From contig OX465111.1 in NCBI GenBank assembly GCA_949987565.1, positions 14,321,249 through 14,385,248 of the forward strand: a stretch of DNA of 64,000 nucleotides, in the 5' to 3' direction. The translations under genes and the position numbers were made by a program. Each line of letters opens with the position of its first letter. Within the stretch, counting starts at the first letter, position 1. The notes under the pieces are model-generated. The model saw only the letters and a list, made by a program, of their open reading frames with translations. It searched no databases and was not told the DNA's origin. This DNA comes from Luidia sarsii (lineage: Eukaryota > Echinodermata > Asteroidea > Paxillosida > Luidiidae). Positions 1-10,443 of the stretch are shown one piece after another.

Positions 1-142
1 TTGACTGTGTTTTGGCCATCAAACTGATAGTGATACATCGAGTTGTGGGTCGGCACAAGCCTGACTCAGGACGGGTGTTTTCTTGGTGAACGGAAGGTGT
101 GGGCTGTGCATGCGGTAGGCAGGTGATTGGCAAACAACAAGA

Positions 143-530
143 ACCATGAATATTCATTCAGCAAAGAAGATTCATGAATATTCATTCAGCAAGGAATACT
201 CATGAATATTCATTCGACAAAGAAGATTCATGAATATTCAATCAGCAAAGAAGATTCATGAATTTTCATTCACCAAGGAAGATTCATGAATAATCATTAA
301 GCAAAGAAGATTCATGAATATTCATTCAGCAAAGAAGATTCATGAACATTCATTCAGCAAAGAAGATTCATGAATATTCATTCAGCAAAGAAGATTTATA
401 AATATTCATTCATCAAAGAAGATTCATGAATATTCATTCAGCAAAGAAGATTCGTGAATATTCATTCAGCAAAAACGATTCATGAATTTTCATTCAGCAA
501 AGAAGATTCATGGATATTCATTCCGCAAAC
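143..530. repeat. 28-bp minisatellite, about 14 copies
   Basis: Tandem units of CATGAATATTCATTCAGCAA plus AGAAGATT repeat with few substitutions. Each unit carries the palindrome ATGAATATTCAT. Lies in the last visible stretch of the minus-strand gene, downstream of its leftmost exon. Confidence 0.95.
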
Positions 531-559
531 AGTGCGAATCACATAATTTTTGCATTGAG

Positions 560-716
560 AATATAATTCAATGAGGGTTTGTCCTACTCAAAATGGTAAG
601 CATTGTGTATCAAGTGCTTTGCCCTATTGCCTGCTGAAAAAATACAGACAGCTCGGGCGGGATTTGAACCCGTGACTCCTGCTTTCTAGTGCATACATCT
701 TGACTACCGAGCTGGT
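560..716 (-). mobile_element. tRNA-derived SINE (family 2)
   Basis: The minus strand carries a tRNA-like head, a B box (GGGTTCAAATCC) and a tail GAGTAGGACAAACCCTCATT. The same tail sequence recurs alone at 13471-13494, which shows it is an interspersed repeat. Confidence 0.65.
650..713 (-). other. tRNA-like head of the family 2 SINE
   Basis: 64 nucleotides whose ends pair perfectly over 7 bp (AGCTCGG with CCGAGCT). It has an A-box-like GGTAGTCAAGATG and a T arm CGGG-TTCAAAT-CCCG. It is too short for a normal tRNA, with no good D arm or anticodon arm, so it is a tRNA-derived promoter rather than a functional tRNA gene. Confidence 0.6.
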
Positions 717-774
717 TTTTCTCACAATTATTTTTGATTTATCATTTGATGGCAGTACCAAAAGCTGTTCTCAC

Positions 775-892
775 CTGTAGCGAAATGAAGCTTTGGTGGA
801 TGGTGAAGGGACCGGTGAGCTGAACGGGGAACCAGCTATGGACGTTCTCTGCCTGGCCTGGGTGAAGGCCAGTGAACTGTGAAGTGGACTTC
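775..892 (-). CDS. Candidate internal exon downstream of the SAM exons (two open frames)
   Basis: On the minus strand this 118-base segment has a strong acceptor (a T-rich stretch ending TTTAATTTGTAG) and a good donor (CTACAG followed by GTGAGAAC). Two frames are open. If joined directly to the exon at 4864-4987, which ends in phase 1, it encodes a Ser/Pro-rich, probably disordered linker containing SIAGSPFSSPVPSPSTKASF. If the 49-base exon at 2635-2683 is included, the other frame is used and gives a peptide containing GLHPGQAENVHSWFPVQL. It is the leftmost exon visible, so the gene continues beyond the window. I do not recognise either peptide as a known domain. The exon call rests on splice signals, open frames and phase, not on homology. 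The Ser/Pro linker is the more typical neighbour of a SAM domain, but the sequence does not decide between the two. Confidence 0.6.
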
Positions 893-1021
893 CTACAAAT
901 TAAACCAAAAACAAGAACACACACAAGAAAACTAATTTAATAGGCTTGTTCCTGTTTTTGTACACATCCCACACACTGTACAGTATATGTTGGCTACCTA
1001 CAATGTCCAATAGGTTGAATA

Positions 1022-1328
1022 ATTCTCCACAGGGAAATTGTAAAGGTGTATACATGTACATGTACATGTAGGTCTACACAAGATTTTCACAAAACTGTTA
1101 TTTGGACATTCATGTTTCTCAAAAACAGGAAATTTGTGATGGTAAGTGGAATCCATTGCAAATTGAAGTGTTACATGTATATTATAGGCCAAAGGGATGC
1201 ACGGTCCAAATTTCTACCCAGGAAAGTGAATGTGGTTGAAATGGGAGCATATTTAAAACATTGTTTCTCACAAGGTTTTATAGTGCACGAGAACAAAGCA
1301 ATGTCTCCACAAGGATACAAAAATGGGC
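1022..1328 (+). repeat. Interspersed repeat, family E, copy 1
   Basis: Shares a long, gapped match with the reverse complement of 35354-35562, including CCACAGGGAAATTG, AAATTTGTGATGG, TTTAAAACATTGTTTCT and AATGTCTCCACAAGGATAC. Repeated CTCCACAAGG blocks at both ends suggest a decayed DNA transposon. Confidence 0.65.
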
Positions 1329-1477
1329 ATGTGTGTCTAAGTACAGAAGTGTGCATGGATATCTCCATGATGGATATCTACATGCAAGTATGTAACATTA
1401 CCCATGTACCGGTACCGGTACATGTACTGTATAATGTACATGTACACCTACAGTCGTCACTAAGACGTACACTAGCT

Positions 1478-1535
1478 CTGCATTTGAGAAAGGTCCTGCT
1501 CGGATCGAAACTGCAGGCCCTAATTTTGTTATTAG
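1478..1535 (+). repeat. Family A foldback fragment
   Basis: Contains TTTGAGAAAGGTCCTGCT followed by CGGATCGAAACTGCAGGCCC, the core of the most frequent interspersed repeat in this window. Confidence 0.6.
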
Positions 1536-1944
1536 TTCATCAAATTGAGTGTGCACTTGTCATTCAAAATTCCTTGGCAAAGGATGGTTTACATGAGGCT
1601 TGATCAATAGCTTGTGCATGTAGCTGCAGTATAGCTTGGGCCGGCCCTATGCAATTTCAACTACAAGATATATCTCCCATGTCAGTTTTCATCAATTGAA
1701 GTCCCAGGAGAAGCCAATGAGCAGTGGGGTCAGTTGAGGTTCAAACCAGGTCAGCCCAAGAGAGCTACAGTGTACATATGAAACTGGGATGACTTTCAAA
1801 AGACCCCATTTTTTATGGCCAGCAAAAATGAAGGTGCCTTGGGCATTTTAAGTGGGGCGACCATATGGACAGGATAAGGAGAACATTTTTTGCCTGTTCT
1901 CAACTCTAAGAACACAGTGTTCAAGAATATTGCAAGAACAGTAT

Positions 1945-2160
1945 AAAGCCTCATTTCCACTGGACTTATTTTGGCCAAAGTAATCGAGACGATGGTTACA
2001 CTTCCCATTTTAGTTCCAGTGGAAACAACCCAGTAAACCTTCCTCTCAGTTACTGTACTTTAACCGAGCCGAATGGTTACTTTCACCATAGAGCTTTCAC
2101 CCAGTAAAAGTGACCAGGGGGTTTTAACCGGGTCGATTAGTCCAGTGGAAACGCACTGGC
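1945..2160. mobile_element. MITE C, copy 1
   Basis: Ends are inverted repeats: AAAGCCTCATTTCCACTGGA at the left and the complement of TCCAGTGGAAACGCACTGG at the right. The interior carries GAGACGATGGTTACACTTCC, also found in the copy at 37.6 kb. No transposase is present, so it is non-autonomous. Confidence 0.65.
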
Positions 2161-2634
2161 CATAAGAAGACAATCTGAACAGGGTAAAAACAACCAACCC
2201 AGAGTCCATGTGCAGTCTGAGCACCGTCTGAACCTGCTAAAAGTGTACAAGTGCATCAAAGCAAGAGGATAATGCCGGAATGCTTGGTAAACATGGTGTG
2301 AACATTGCCTCAGCACTGAGTGACCCAGTGCTTCAAAGTTGTCAAGGATGCTAATCCTTGGTGGTAACACCCACCCACTCTCCCTCCCTCCAGTCTGTCA
2401 ATAAGACGCCTGTCTATCCCAAGAATGCCAGCAAACAACCTCCTGTATAAGAACAAGTACTGGTACATGTACATGTATCTGTGCCAAAGCCACACTGTAC
2501 CCAAGTTCTCTCTATTTCATTTTGTTTTTCAATCTGCAACATGTAATGCTGCATGTACGTGTGGTTTCCTCCTGGGGTTTACAAACTGTATCAAGCGCAA
2601 GTCCTATGCGGTTGTGAGGAGAAACTGGAGATAC

Positions 2635-2683
2635 CTGTCTTCCAGCCCCGGAGGTAATGAAGAACTGGTTTCAGCTATTTGAG
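2635..2683 (-). CDS. Candidate 49-bp cassette exon between the SAM exon and the 775-892 exon
   Basis: Read on the minus strand, an acceptor (GATTTGACAG) precedes 49 bases and is followed by a donor, GAAGACAG then GTATCTCC. In the phase set by the SAM exon at 4864-4987 it encodes QIAETSSSLPPGLED plus partial codons at both ends. Its length is not a multiple of three, so using or skipping it would switch the reading frame of the exon at 775-892, where both frames are open. The pyrimidine tract before the acceptor is modest. It could be an alternative exon or a chance match; no domain is recognised. Confidence 0.4.
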
Positions 2684-3797
2684 CTGTCAAATCTAGGCCA
2701 GGCACTACTAAAAATAAAAACCCAAGTACATGTATTATACATGAACGTGTATAATACATGTACCCGGTACTTAAACATGACGTACATGATGTACATGTAC
2801 AGTACATTTGTATAAGCTCCAACTGATAGTAATGAACTTATAATTCGTGATATCAATGAAACTTTTTTGATATTTCTGTCATTGATCTTTGCAGAGCCTT
2901 TCTCAAAAAGAAAGGTCTATTCTAAACTTTGAAAATGGTCCTGCCAGGATAAGACACATACATCTGTGAGGACCTCTACATTTTGAAGATTTGAATTGTG
3001 GCCATTTCAGTTGCTAAGCAAGTGGCCCACATTGTGGTAATTTTTCTTTTTATTGATCGCTTATTTCAATATGGATCACTGGTAATTTCATTTATTTAGG
3101 TCAACAATGGTGAACTTTACTGAACCTCTTTTGAATATGACTATAAGGACGGGAGGGAGGGGGGGTAGGCAGATTCAAAGTGATTCCATCTTGAACAACA
3201 CCTCAGTGACTTTCCCAATCTATTATTAAAATATTCCAAAATATTCCAAATCATTCATCATGTACACTTGGGAAGATTCTAGTGGTGCCTCAAAAGGTGT
3301 TTAAAATTTTCTTGGACCAAAGATACCATGTATGTTAATACCAAACAATCTGCCAACCCCCCCCCAAAAAAAAAAAAATAAAAAAAAAATAACCACCAAG
3401 AAATAAAATGTACATGCACGTGAATGAATGGAAATTTGAAATTCCACTGCATATTGGCTTGGGGATAGGGAAGCAGGAATTTTAATGACTGGATGATGTT
3501 ATTTACTATGGGGCCTCACAAGAGCAGACCATTTCCCTCTCCCGTGTGTATGCAAGCTAATGGCTCGTGATTCATCTCTGTCATCTGCGCCATTACTTTT
3601 GGCATGCCAAGATTGCACTCCTAGATGCGCGCACAAGTGGCCAGTTGGGCCAAAGCAAAAAAATGAAGCCACAAAAAAAAACAAAAAAAAACAAATCAGG
3701 TTTAATACCTTGTAATAAAAGTTGAAAGAGGAAAATATCAAATTTCACTTTAATGGCAAGATGGTGTTTGCATTTCAGCTAGGATATCTCGGGGCTG

Positions 3798-4006
3798 GTG
3801 TCGTGAATATTTATGAGGTTGCCAAAGAGATTCAACTGTGTCGTGAATATTCAACGAAGTTGCCAAGGAGATTCAACTATGCTGAGAATACTCATGAAGT
3901 TGTCAAGGAGATTCAATTGTGTGGTGAATATTCAATGACGTTGCCAAGGAGATTCAACTGTGTCGTGAATATTCATGAAGTTGCCATAGAGATTTGACTC
4001 TGTCGT
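3798..4006. repeat. 40-41-bp minisatellite, five copies
   Basis: Units have the form GTGTCGTGAATATTCATGAA then GTTGCCAAGGAGATTCAACT, with about 10-15% divergence between copies. It shares the GAATATTCAT and GATTCA words with the 28-bp array at 143-530. Confidence 0.9.
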
Positions 4007-4303
4007 TTGCATGCGCTCCGGGCTGATGCACAAGTACAGGGGCACATACAGTTATATTCATCATTTCTGAAATGCACGCTGGCGGATATCAAATGAATAT
4101 CAGTTGACTCACTGCTGCACAATCTTTGCAATGATATCATTATCAAGCCAGAGACAAAATAATACAATCTAGTCATGAGAAATTGACTGGAGTAGGGGGG
4201 GGGAGTTGGCTTATAAGATTGGAAGGTTTGCATGGAGGAAATACCAAGTAGGAGGTTTGCGGTGAAAGTGACACCATGCATATCATCTCTTGTGAGAAGG
4301 TAA

Positions 4304-4346
4304 CTCAACGTTTCAGGCAGTGTGTACTCTGCCCGTCATCAGGAGA
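4304..4346 (-). other. Hammerhead-core-like motif, possible Penelope-type remnant
   Basis: The minus strand reads CTCCTGATGA, a 7-bp stem CGGGCAG/CTGCCTG around a short loop, then AAACGTTGAG. CTGATGA ... GAAAC with an intervening stem is the hammerhead ribozyme core seen in Penelope-like elements. Here the stem overlaps the G of GAAA, and stems I and III are not convincing. Confidence 0.35.
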
Positions 4347-4424
4347 CTGTACATGTAGGTTTACCGGTACCTTGCATTCCAATTGATTTGAATATTGCCC
4401 TTTGGCAAAGTCTTGGTAGTTTGA

Positions 4425-4460
4425 CCGCCAAAACGTCCAGTGGAAACACACCTTACATGT
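4425..4460. mobile_element. Solo end of MITE C
   Basis: CGTCCAGTGGAAACACACC matches the terminal inverted repeat of the elements at 1945-2160 and 37581-37942. No partner end is seen nearby. Confidence 0.4.
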
Positions 4461-4863
4461 AAGTCCCAGTGGGAAAAGAAGTTCTCATACATGTATATCA
4501 GTTAGGTGCTTTGCAGAAGGGCATAGGGCAAAGGTCACTTAACTGGAGGTCATTTTATTTTATTAATGACATATTACCGGTTTATTCTATTTTGTACACG
4601 CTTCAATCCTATCCATAATCCATGTTCACATACATTTATGATGATGTAAAAAGTAAGAGTGAAAAGCCCTCCCCAAAAAACAAAAAAAAACCAGACCAGA
4701 TGAAATTTGTTCCAAGCAGAAGGGCATAGAGTGATTTTAGCGTCTGAACACACTTATATATATGCCCTTTTGCCGGGCACAGATGATATCCTGGAGGTGA
4801 CTTTCAACCGTCCCATCAAGCCACTACTGACGAGCCTTGGCAGCTGCTGGAACTCGCACTTAC

Positions 4864-4987
4864 CAGACAGGCTCATGCGCTTGAGCTTCTCCCTGATGTA
4901 GACCAGGTTGGAGGCCAGACGAGCACGGTGGGCAGAGTTCGTCACCCCCAGGTCCGAGATGTGCCGCTCTGACAAGTGCAGTATATT
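4864..4987 (-). CDS. Exon encoding the second half of a SAM domain
   Basis: Minus-strand exon with a clear acceptor (TTTTTCTGCCCTCCCTACATTTTCAG) and a consensus donor (CTGTCTG then GTAAGTGC). It starts in phase 0 and encodes 41 residues plus one base. The peptide NILHLSERHISDLGV followed by TNSAHRARLASNLVYIREKL matches the last three helices of a SAM domain: the hydrophobic L-x-L positions, the D-L-G-V/I turn, the conserved H-R/K pair and the closing amphipathic helix. SAM domains are protein- or RNA-binding helical bundles found in signalling, scaffold and transcription proteins. It joins in frame to the exon at 6818-6924, completing one domain of about 65 residues. The following residues (KRMSLSG) begin a basic then Ser-rich linker. 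The SAM call is firm; the subfamily is not identified. Confidence 0.9.
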
Positions 4988-6817
4988 CTGAAAATGTAGG
5001 GAGGGCAGAAAAAGGAATTTTTTTTTCTTTCTAGAAAAGACTGACAAAGATTTTTGACTATTTGGGAAGGTCACTCGCTGAATTTGGGAAGGTCGGATGG
5101 TAAGAGCGCTGGTACGCAAAAACAGAGGTCTCGGGTTCAAGTCCCAGTTCAGTCAAAGTTTTCTCTGCCATTTTATTCAAATTTTCCTGGATTTCTTTTC
5201 CCGTTGGCATCCACTTTGAGGGATCCCCAAACTGCTGCAGCCAGGCTTGTGACAAATTGTTGCTACCGGTAGTACCTCAATGGAAATAGGGGCGTGACCC
5301 CTGCATGGTTATGTGCAGCAATTGATGGTTAAGTGCCTCAGCTGTGCAGTAGCTATGATGCATAGCAAACAGTGTATGTCGGAATGTGTGCAAAGTGAAA
5401 ATTCCAGTTTCATAGATTGAAAATGAAAACTTACATACATGTAGTTTTGTTAATCATGTACAGCATAGACTATTGAAACACACAAACTTGTACATTCATA
5501 CAGTGTACTTGTATTTCATACATCAGCCATAACTTGCCTGCAGTACCGGGGGGGGGGGGGGGGTATCTGAACAACACCAATGCAAATACTAGTTACATGT
5601 ACCTGTATGTTGCTGTCAAGTTGTCAACTGCATGTACAGAGGTACATCTCATCCATACCCAAGAAAACCTCACTGTATATGGTAGGGTTTCCCTGTGGCT
5701 TTAGTGCAACATGGCTGTCCATGCAGGAGAATGCGGTGACTTTCAAGACTAAACTGCCTACTGGCTAGCTCCAAAAAAACACTAACTGAACCACAGTGGC
5801 TCGGAGCCAATGCCACACGGCAAATCCCTATGCTTAGTACCACATGACAATGACTCGATATATAACACATGCTGGTAGGCACCAATGGTAATGCCTATCA
5901 ATGATGTTCTCCCACACATACAGGTACAGGCTGACACCCACGCTGGGTGAATGTCATTGAAAGCAAACACCCATCGCTGTTACATGTACTGTACACAGCG
6001 GGGCTTCCCATACCCATGCCAAACTCAAACACTTCGCATGCGAATGAATAGGGATTAACTGAGCTTGGCACAATGAGATGAGTGGCTAGTCATGGAGAAG
6101 GGGATGTGATGGGTCATTCCCCACCCCACATTTCCCAAACACAGGACACAAAAGGCTAGCAACCGGTCCCCCCCGCATGTTGTCCCATTTCTCTACCAGT
6201 ATGAACTGATGGATTACCGGCTAATGTTAGTCATTGTTTTGTTTTCTCACTTTCATAAAGGTGTTGATCATCATGGTTGACCTACATGTACCTGTATGGT
6301 GTATGTACTTAGATACTACACATGTACAGTGCTCAGACACACCCCTGCATATATTATTATAGTATATGTACTGGTACATGATGAAAAAAACTAAACATAC
6401 CGGTACATGTGTACCAGCAACTTTGAGTTCAGGCATTTTATGCCAAATTCATCTGAAATGAGAGACTTACATGTACATGTACATGTGTACATGTCTAAAG
6501 ATGCAAACAAAATCAATTCTTCATAGGGTAATTTTCTGCTGGATTATTTATATTGAAATTTTCAAATAAAAGATCTACATGTATAGAGGTTGGGCTCCTT
6601 TCAATTTAGAGCTTGAGAGCTACCGGATTGGCCTCCTGATCCAAAGTAGCGGCTTTAGCTTTTGCTATGGATACTGCTACATTGTATAAGGGCATGCCTG
6701 CCTTGACTGCAATGAGCAAGCTAAGCTGTGTTTGGGGGATGGCCATAGCAAGGAAGCTGTAGCCACAGCCGCTACTCCCATCTGTCCCATAGCCCCTCTG
6801 CACCATGCATACTGTAC
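4988..6817. other. Intron between the two SAM exons
   Basis: About 1.8 kb. Contains a SINE (5054-5195), a run of 16 G residues (5548-5563) and scattered ACATGTAC hexamer repeats. Nothing else is recognised. Confidence 0.6.
5054..5195 (+). mobile_element. tRNA-derived SINE (family 1)
   Basis: Head TTGACTATTTGGGAAGGTCA, A-box-like GATGGTAAGAGCGCTGG, B box GGGTTCAAGTCC at 5133-5144, then CAGTCAAAGTTTTCTCTGCC and a T-rich tail. The same order recurs at 8.4, 30.1, 31.0 and 40.0 kb. Confidence 0.8.
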
Positions 6818-6924
6818 CTCCACGGCTTGGTAGTCCTGGAAGAGGGGAACGTACTCCTCCAACTCCAGCGCCTTCAGCCAGTCCTCTACGCTCAGGTGGA
6901 ACGCCATCCTGGCAGGGGATTGGC
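6818..6924 (-). CDS. Exon encoding the first half of a SAM domain
   Basis: Minus-strand exon. The preferred acceptor is the T-rich GTTGTTTGTTTTCTTTTGAATAG; a second AG sixteen bases downstream would shift the phase. The donor is GCCGTGGAG then GTACAG. The peptide begins QSPARMAFHL and continues SVEDWLKALELEEYVPLFQ then DYQAVE, a textbook SAM N-terminal half: V-x-x-W-L in helix 1, the L-E-x-Y motif and the following F. It ends in phase 0 and the exon at 4864-4987 begins in phase 0, so the two halves fuse without a gap. The intron between them is about 1.8 kb. The methionine in MAFHL could be an internal start, but the upstream in-frame QSPAR and the good acceptor favour an internal exon. Confidence 0.88.
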
Positions 6925-7369
6925 CTATTCAAAAGAAAACAAACAACGGAAGATCCTGATTGGTCAATTTCAGTCAGCGAGTATTCTTATTGCTGAACGC
7001 TTAACCCATCCCCAAACTTGATTGGTCCACAGGAATGCAACATGTATTTGAAGGGTAAATTCAATCATACCAAGAACAACTTGTTACTTGTAGTTCATAC
7101 ACTGTAGATTTCTAGTCTTGGAGTGTACAGTCCATTCCAATACACATATATATATATGTTACACATAATAACAGACTACAGTGAATATCAAAACTAGCAT
7201 GACCTTTCCATTCTAGCATGACCTTTCTGAAAGGGCCTGCCAGTATTAAAATGCCAGGGGCTCTGAATTTTCTTACATTCACCAAAACATCAAGCTGTTT
7301 TAACACATTCTATATCGAACACTGATGATGTTTGAGTTCCCCTCTCTACCTCACTCAGGACAGAAGGCA

Positions 7370-7484
7370 ATGGGTTTGCCAATCCCAACAACTGATACTG
7401 TAGTTACTCTGTACATAGAGGAATGGATTTGCCAATCCCAACAACTGAGCAGTGAGCACTGTAGTTACTCTGTGCATAGAGGAA
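7370..7484. repeat. Tandem duplication of about 58 bp, two copies
   Basis: The phrase TTTGCCAATCCCAACAACTG followed by TGTAGTTACTCTG and CATAGAGGAAT occurs twice in succession with small indels. Confidence 0.8.
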
Positions 7485-8415
7485 TTCCTCCATGCTCTGT
7501 GTAGTGCATTTTCTCCACAGGAACTTGAAAGAAATGTCTGTGGAGAGTCAAGATATACACATGCTGCATACAGCCTTTCCATGTGTTGACTATTGAGTTG
7601 TACCGTACATGTACATGTACAGTATTAACATGTACATGTACATGTACCGGTATGACAGCTACATGTACATGTACAGTACATTGAACATGTTCATGCACCT
7701 GTACTGTATCAGAGTAATGGACTGCTGCTCAGAGAAATGAGGCGAGTCGGCGACTACCACAGTGTATTCACCCACTGCAGTGTGATGAAAAGTTTGCAAC
7801 TGGACAAATGCATTCAAGCGAGGGCGCTATCACTCTGCTCCGTGACAGAGGAGAGTCGGGATTTAATGCATTTCCTCGATGACTAACCGAATCGGGCACT
7901 TACTGTACTGACGATGTTGCACTCACAGTACATGTACCCTTGCAATAAAAAGCAGATCTCAAACTGACCACTGATGCTAAGATCCCAAAGGCCCCCAGCT
8001 CCTCCACTGTCAAGATTATTGACGCAGAGTTGCCATGAAAAAAGACGAAGAAGCTGACAGTCAATCATGGAGACGCATGCATGTGTGCTTAATGACCAAT
8101 CTGCTCTAAGGGAGGTTGCAGTGCACACTGTAATAGGTGCATAATATATGTGACGCCTTAGGTACAGTACAGGCTTCACCGCGGGTCAGTCCATGGGCCT
8201 TTGAGTTGTGGGTCAACCGAGCACAGAATAGCAATTGAGATGTCAAATAAATTCAGTGCCGATTTTTCACATTTCAACCAACAGAATCAGACACATACAA
8301 TACAATATTGTAACAAAAGAATGAAAATAAATACATGAAGATGTATGGCAGTTAAAGGCTGAATGCTTCTGGCTGGTGCCCCCCCCCACCCCACCAAAGA
8401 CTACAGTACATGAAA

Positions 8416-8550
8416 TTGACTATTTGGGTAGGCAACCATCTAAGGGCTGGATTATTCAGAAGGTCCATTGTACATGCACCACTTCACAAAACCAGAGGTC
8501 TTGGGTTCATGTCACGGTCCAGTCAAAGTTCTTTTTGCCATTTTGGAAAA
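8416..8550 (+). mobile_element. tRNA-derived SINE (family 1)
   Basis: TTGACTATTTGGGTAGGCAA, CATCTAAGGGCTGGATTATT, CCAGAGGTCTTGGGTTCATG and CCAGTCAAAGTTCTTTTTGC appear in the family order. Confidence 0.8.
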
Positions 8551-8869
8551 GATAAAGAATTCAAAAGCATGAGGGTTTCATCCTCGGATTCCTCGCATGC
8601 ATGACCCTCCTCAATGGCGGGAAGACATGATTCATTAGTGCGGTCTTGCATTGTGCCATCAATGAAACGCCATGGCAACGCCAAAGCTTCTTTGAATGGA
8701 CCTGTGATGCCCACAGCATCATCATCCATGCACAGATACACTGTACAGTCTACACAAAATGTGTATAGTGTAGTGTAGAAATGACGGAAACTGTTGAAAT
8801 GCCTTGGGTTTAATTTTATATTGCGGGTTGATAAAAAAGAAAGAATAATTCTGTCTGTTAGATTTCCAT

Positions 8870-9120
8870 GTGAACTACATGTACATACATGCATTGTACA
8901 CATGTACCACTACCATGTAAACATTATGCAGCTCGGGCATACGTACAGTACATGAGCATGTGTACATGTATACCGGTACATACATGTACATGTACATGTA
9001 CATTAGTACCGGTACATACATGTACATGTACATGTATGCACATGCGCTTACATGTACATTCAATTAGTATGCAAAAAGCATACCGGTATATACTGTACAA
9101 TGTACGTACATGTATGTAGA
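8870..9120. repeat. GTACAT/ACCGGT hexamer cluster
   Basis: Dense runs of TACATGTACATGTACAT with ATACCGGTACATAC interruptions. Both strands read nearly the same because the units are self-complementary. Confidence 0.9.
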
Positions 9121-9559
9121 TGTGTGTTTATAATTTTTCATATAAATACATCCATTATGCATGTAATTGTTTTGTGAATGCACGTACCTGTATGTATCAA
9201 CTATCACGTATAACCATATGTACCGTATGTTATTGTTTACATACGAACAAAGGTTCTCCTACACTGTAGTTTACCATGTAGAGTATGAAGCTCTAGACCA
9301 CTTTAATACTGTACACTTATCAAAGTGATAACATCCATTTTCTGGCTTTTTATTTTGATTCACCCATGCATTTCACAAAGTATTTTTTTCTCAAATAAAT
9401 TGGACAGACAGTAATTCAATTCAATTGCACCTTAGTCAAATTAATTCCATATAATCATTGAAATGCAACAGTTAATTCAATTTGGGTTGAATTTGGCATT
9501 TACATTTCTCTAGGTATAATACTTTTTACGGACAGTGATTGCCAGAAGGCAAGACCTAC

Positions 9560-9626
9560 CTTGAAACTGTGCAATGAGTGCCTGCAGTTGCTGGTCATTT
9601 CCCAAGGAATTAATAAGCATTGATGA
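9560..9626 (-). CDS. Candidate exon immediately upstream of the SAM exons
   Basis: On the minus strand a donor (TTTCAAG then GTAGGTCTT) closes an open frame encoding SSMLINSLGNDQQLQALIAQ then FQ. With the acceptor GCTTATTATCATAAG it starts in phase 0 and ends in phase 1, matching the two-base start of the exon at 6818-6924, so the join reads AQFQ-GQSPARMAFHL. The open frame extends upstream to a second possible acceptor that would make the exon 126 bases (high end at 9685). The peptide is glutamine/leucine-rich and could extend a helix into the SAM domain. The acceptor is only fair. No family match is recognised. Confidence 0.5.
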
Positions 9627-10039
9627 CTTATGATAATAAGCACTATCATCATTAGCCAGCACAGGCCCAATCCCACACACAGTGACTGAGCATCAGCTGA
9701 TAATGACTTGTCAGATTGGCTTACAGCTCACTGTAAATGCTATCAGCATGCACATGTACACACATGTACATGTGCATCCTGTTGTAGGCCTATAGCTCGG
9801 CCAGCCAGGACACATAATCTCTCTCATCTCTATTCAATTATGCAAGGCCTACTGTAATTGTACATGAATCACCAAGATTACTGTACAATCGCCTTATCAC
9901 TTCAGACCCCACAGAGCAGCTCAACTCAGAAGCAAATGCACCATTTGCACACACAATCTTTTTCAGCAATCTTGTACAGTACATGTACTGTACATGTATG
10001 TATAAGCACGGCAGAGGTTACACCAATTGCCGGCATTTA

Positions 10040-10115
10040 AACAAAATCTGTCAAAAGTCGAGTGCCTGACACTCTGATCCTATTAGGACCTTTCTCAGAG
10101 GCAAACTTTCAAGAA
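10040..10115 (-). repeat. Family A foldback fragment
   Basis: Contains GTGCCTGACACTCTGATCC then TATTAGGACCTTTCTCAGAG, a diverged copy of the family core in reverse sense. Confidence 0.5.
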
Positions 10116-10338
10116 GTGGCCAATCATCTTTCCTAGACATTTGCATACAAAAAATACCCCAAGACAGAAATCAGTACCACGTCATGTACCGGTACCAACG
10201 TCCATGTGCATGTACCACCAGAATACAACCCAATACAAAAGACTGGCAAAAATACATTTTGAGAAATGACACCAACATTTAAAGTGCTTTTCCCCCTGCT
10301 GCGTGGATAATCCATCCCCAGTGCGTGACAAACTGCAT

Positions 10339-10443
10339 AAGCAATGCTTTCTCTAAAGCATTTCCATTGCAGTGTGGCTTCCGATCTACAGCTCTAGTAC
10401 GGTGCTTTCTGTAAAGCATTGCTGTTGCAGTGTCTTCCAATCT
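10339..10443. repeat. Local duplication, two copies of about 45 bp
   Basis: GCTTTCTCTAAAGCATTTCC then ATTGCAGTGTGGCTTCC is repeated as GCTTTCTGTAAAGCATTGCT then GTTGCAGTGTCTTCC. Confidence 0.7.

Larger units (their letters stand above)
893..2634. other. Non-coding interval (intron)
   Basis: Between candidate exons. It holds an interspersed repeat (1022-1328), a family A foldback fragment (1478-1535) and a TIR element (1945-2160). Nothing else is recognised. Confidence 0.5.
2684..4863. other. Intron
   Basis: Contains a decayed family A repeat around 2890-3010, an A-rich run at 3360-3390, the second minisatellite (3798-4006), a hammerhead-like motif (4304-4346) and a solo MITE C end (4425-4460). 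Confidence 0.5.
6925..9559. other. Intron
   Basis: Contains a tandem duplication (7370-7484), hexamer clusters (7600-7690 and 8870-9120) and a SINE (8416-8550). The rest is AT-rich with no recognised gene. Confidence 0.5.

Noticed and set aside
143..530. CRISPR-like regular repeat
   Set aside because: Units are contiguous with no unique spacers, and the setting is an animal genome; it is a minisatellite.
650..713. Functional tRNA gene
   Set aside because: Only 64 nt, no proper D or anticodon arm, and part of an interspersed element.
7938..8006. Possible extra minus-strand exon between 9560 and 6924
   Set aside because: An acceptor-like CTTGACAG exists, but the donor (AAGG then GTACATG) lies in a hexamer repeat, and the neighbouring exons already join in phase without it.
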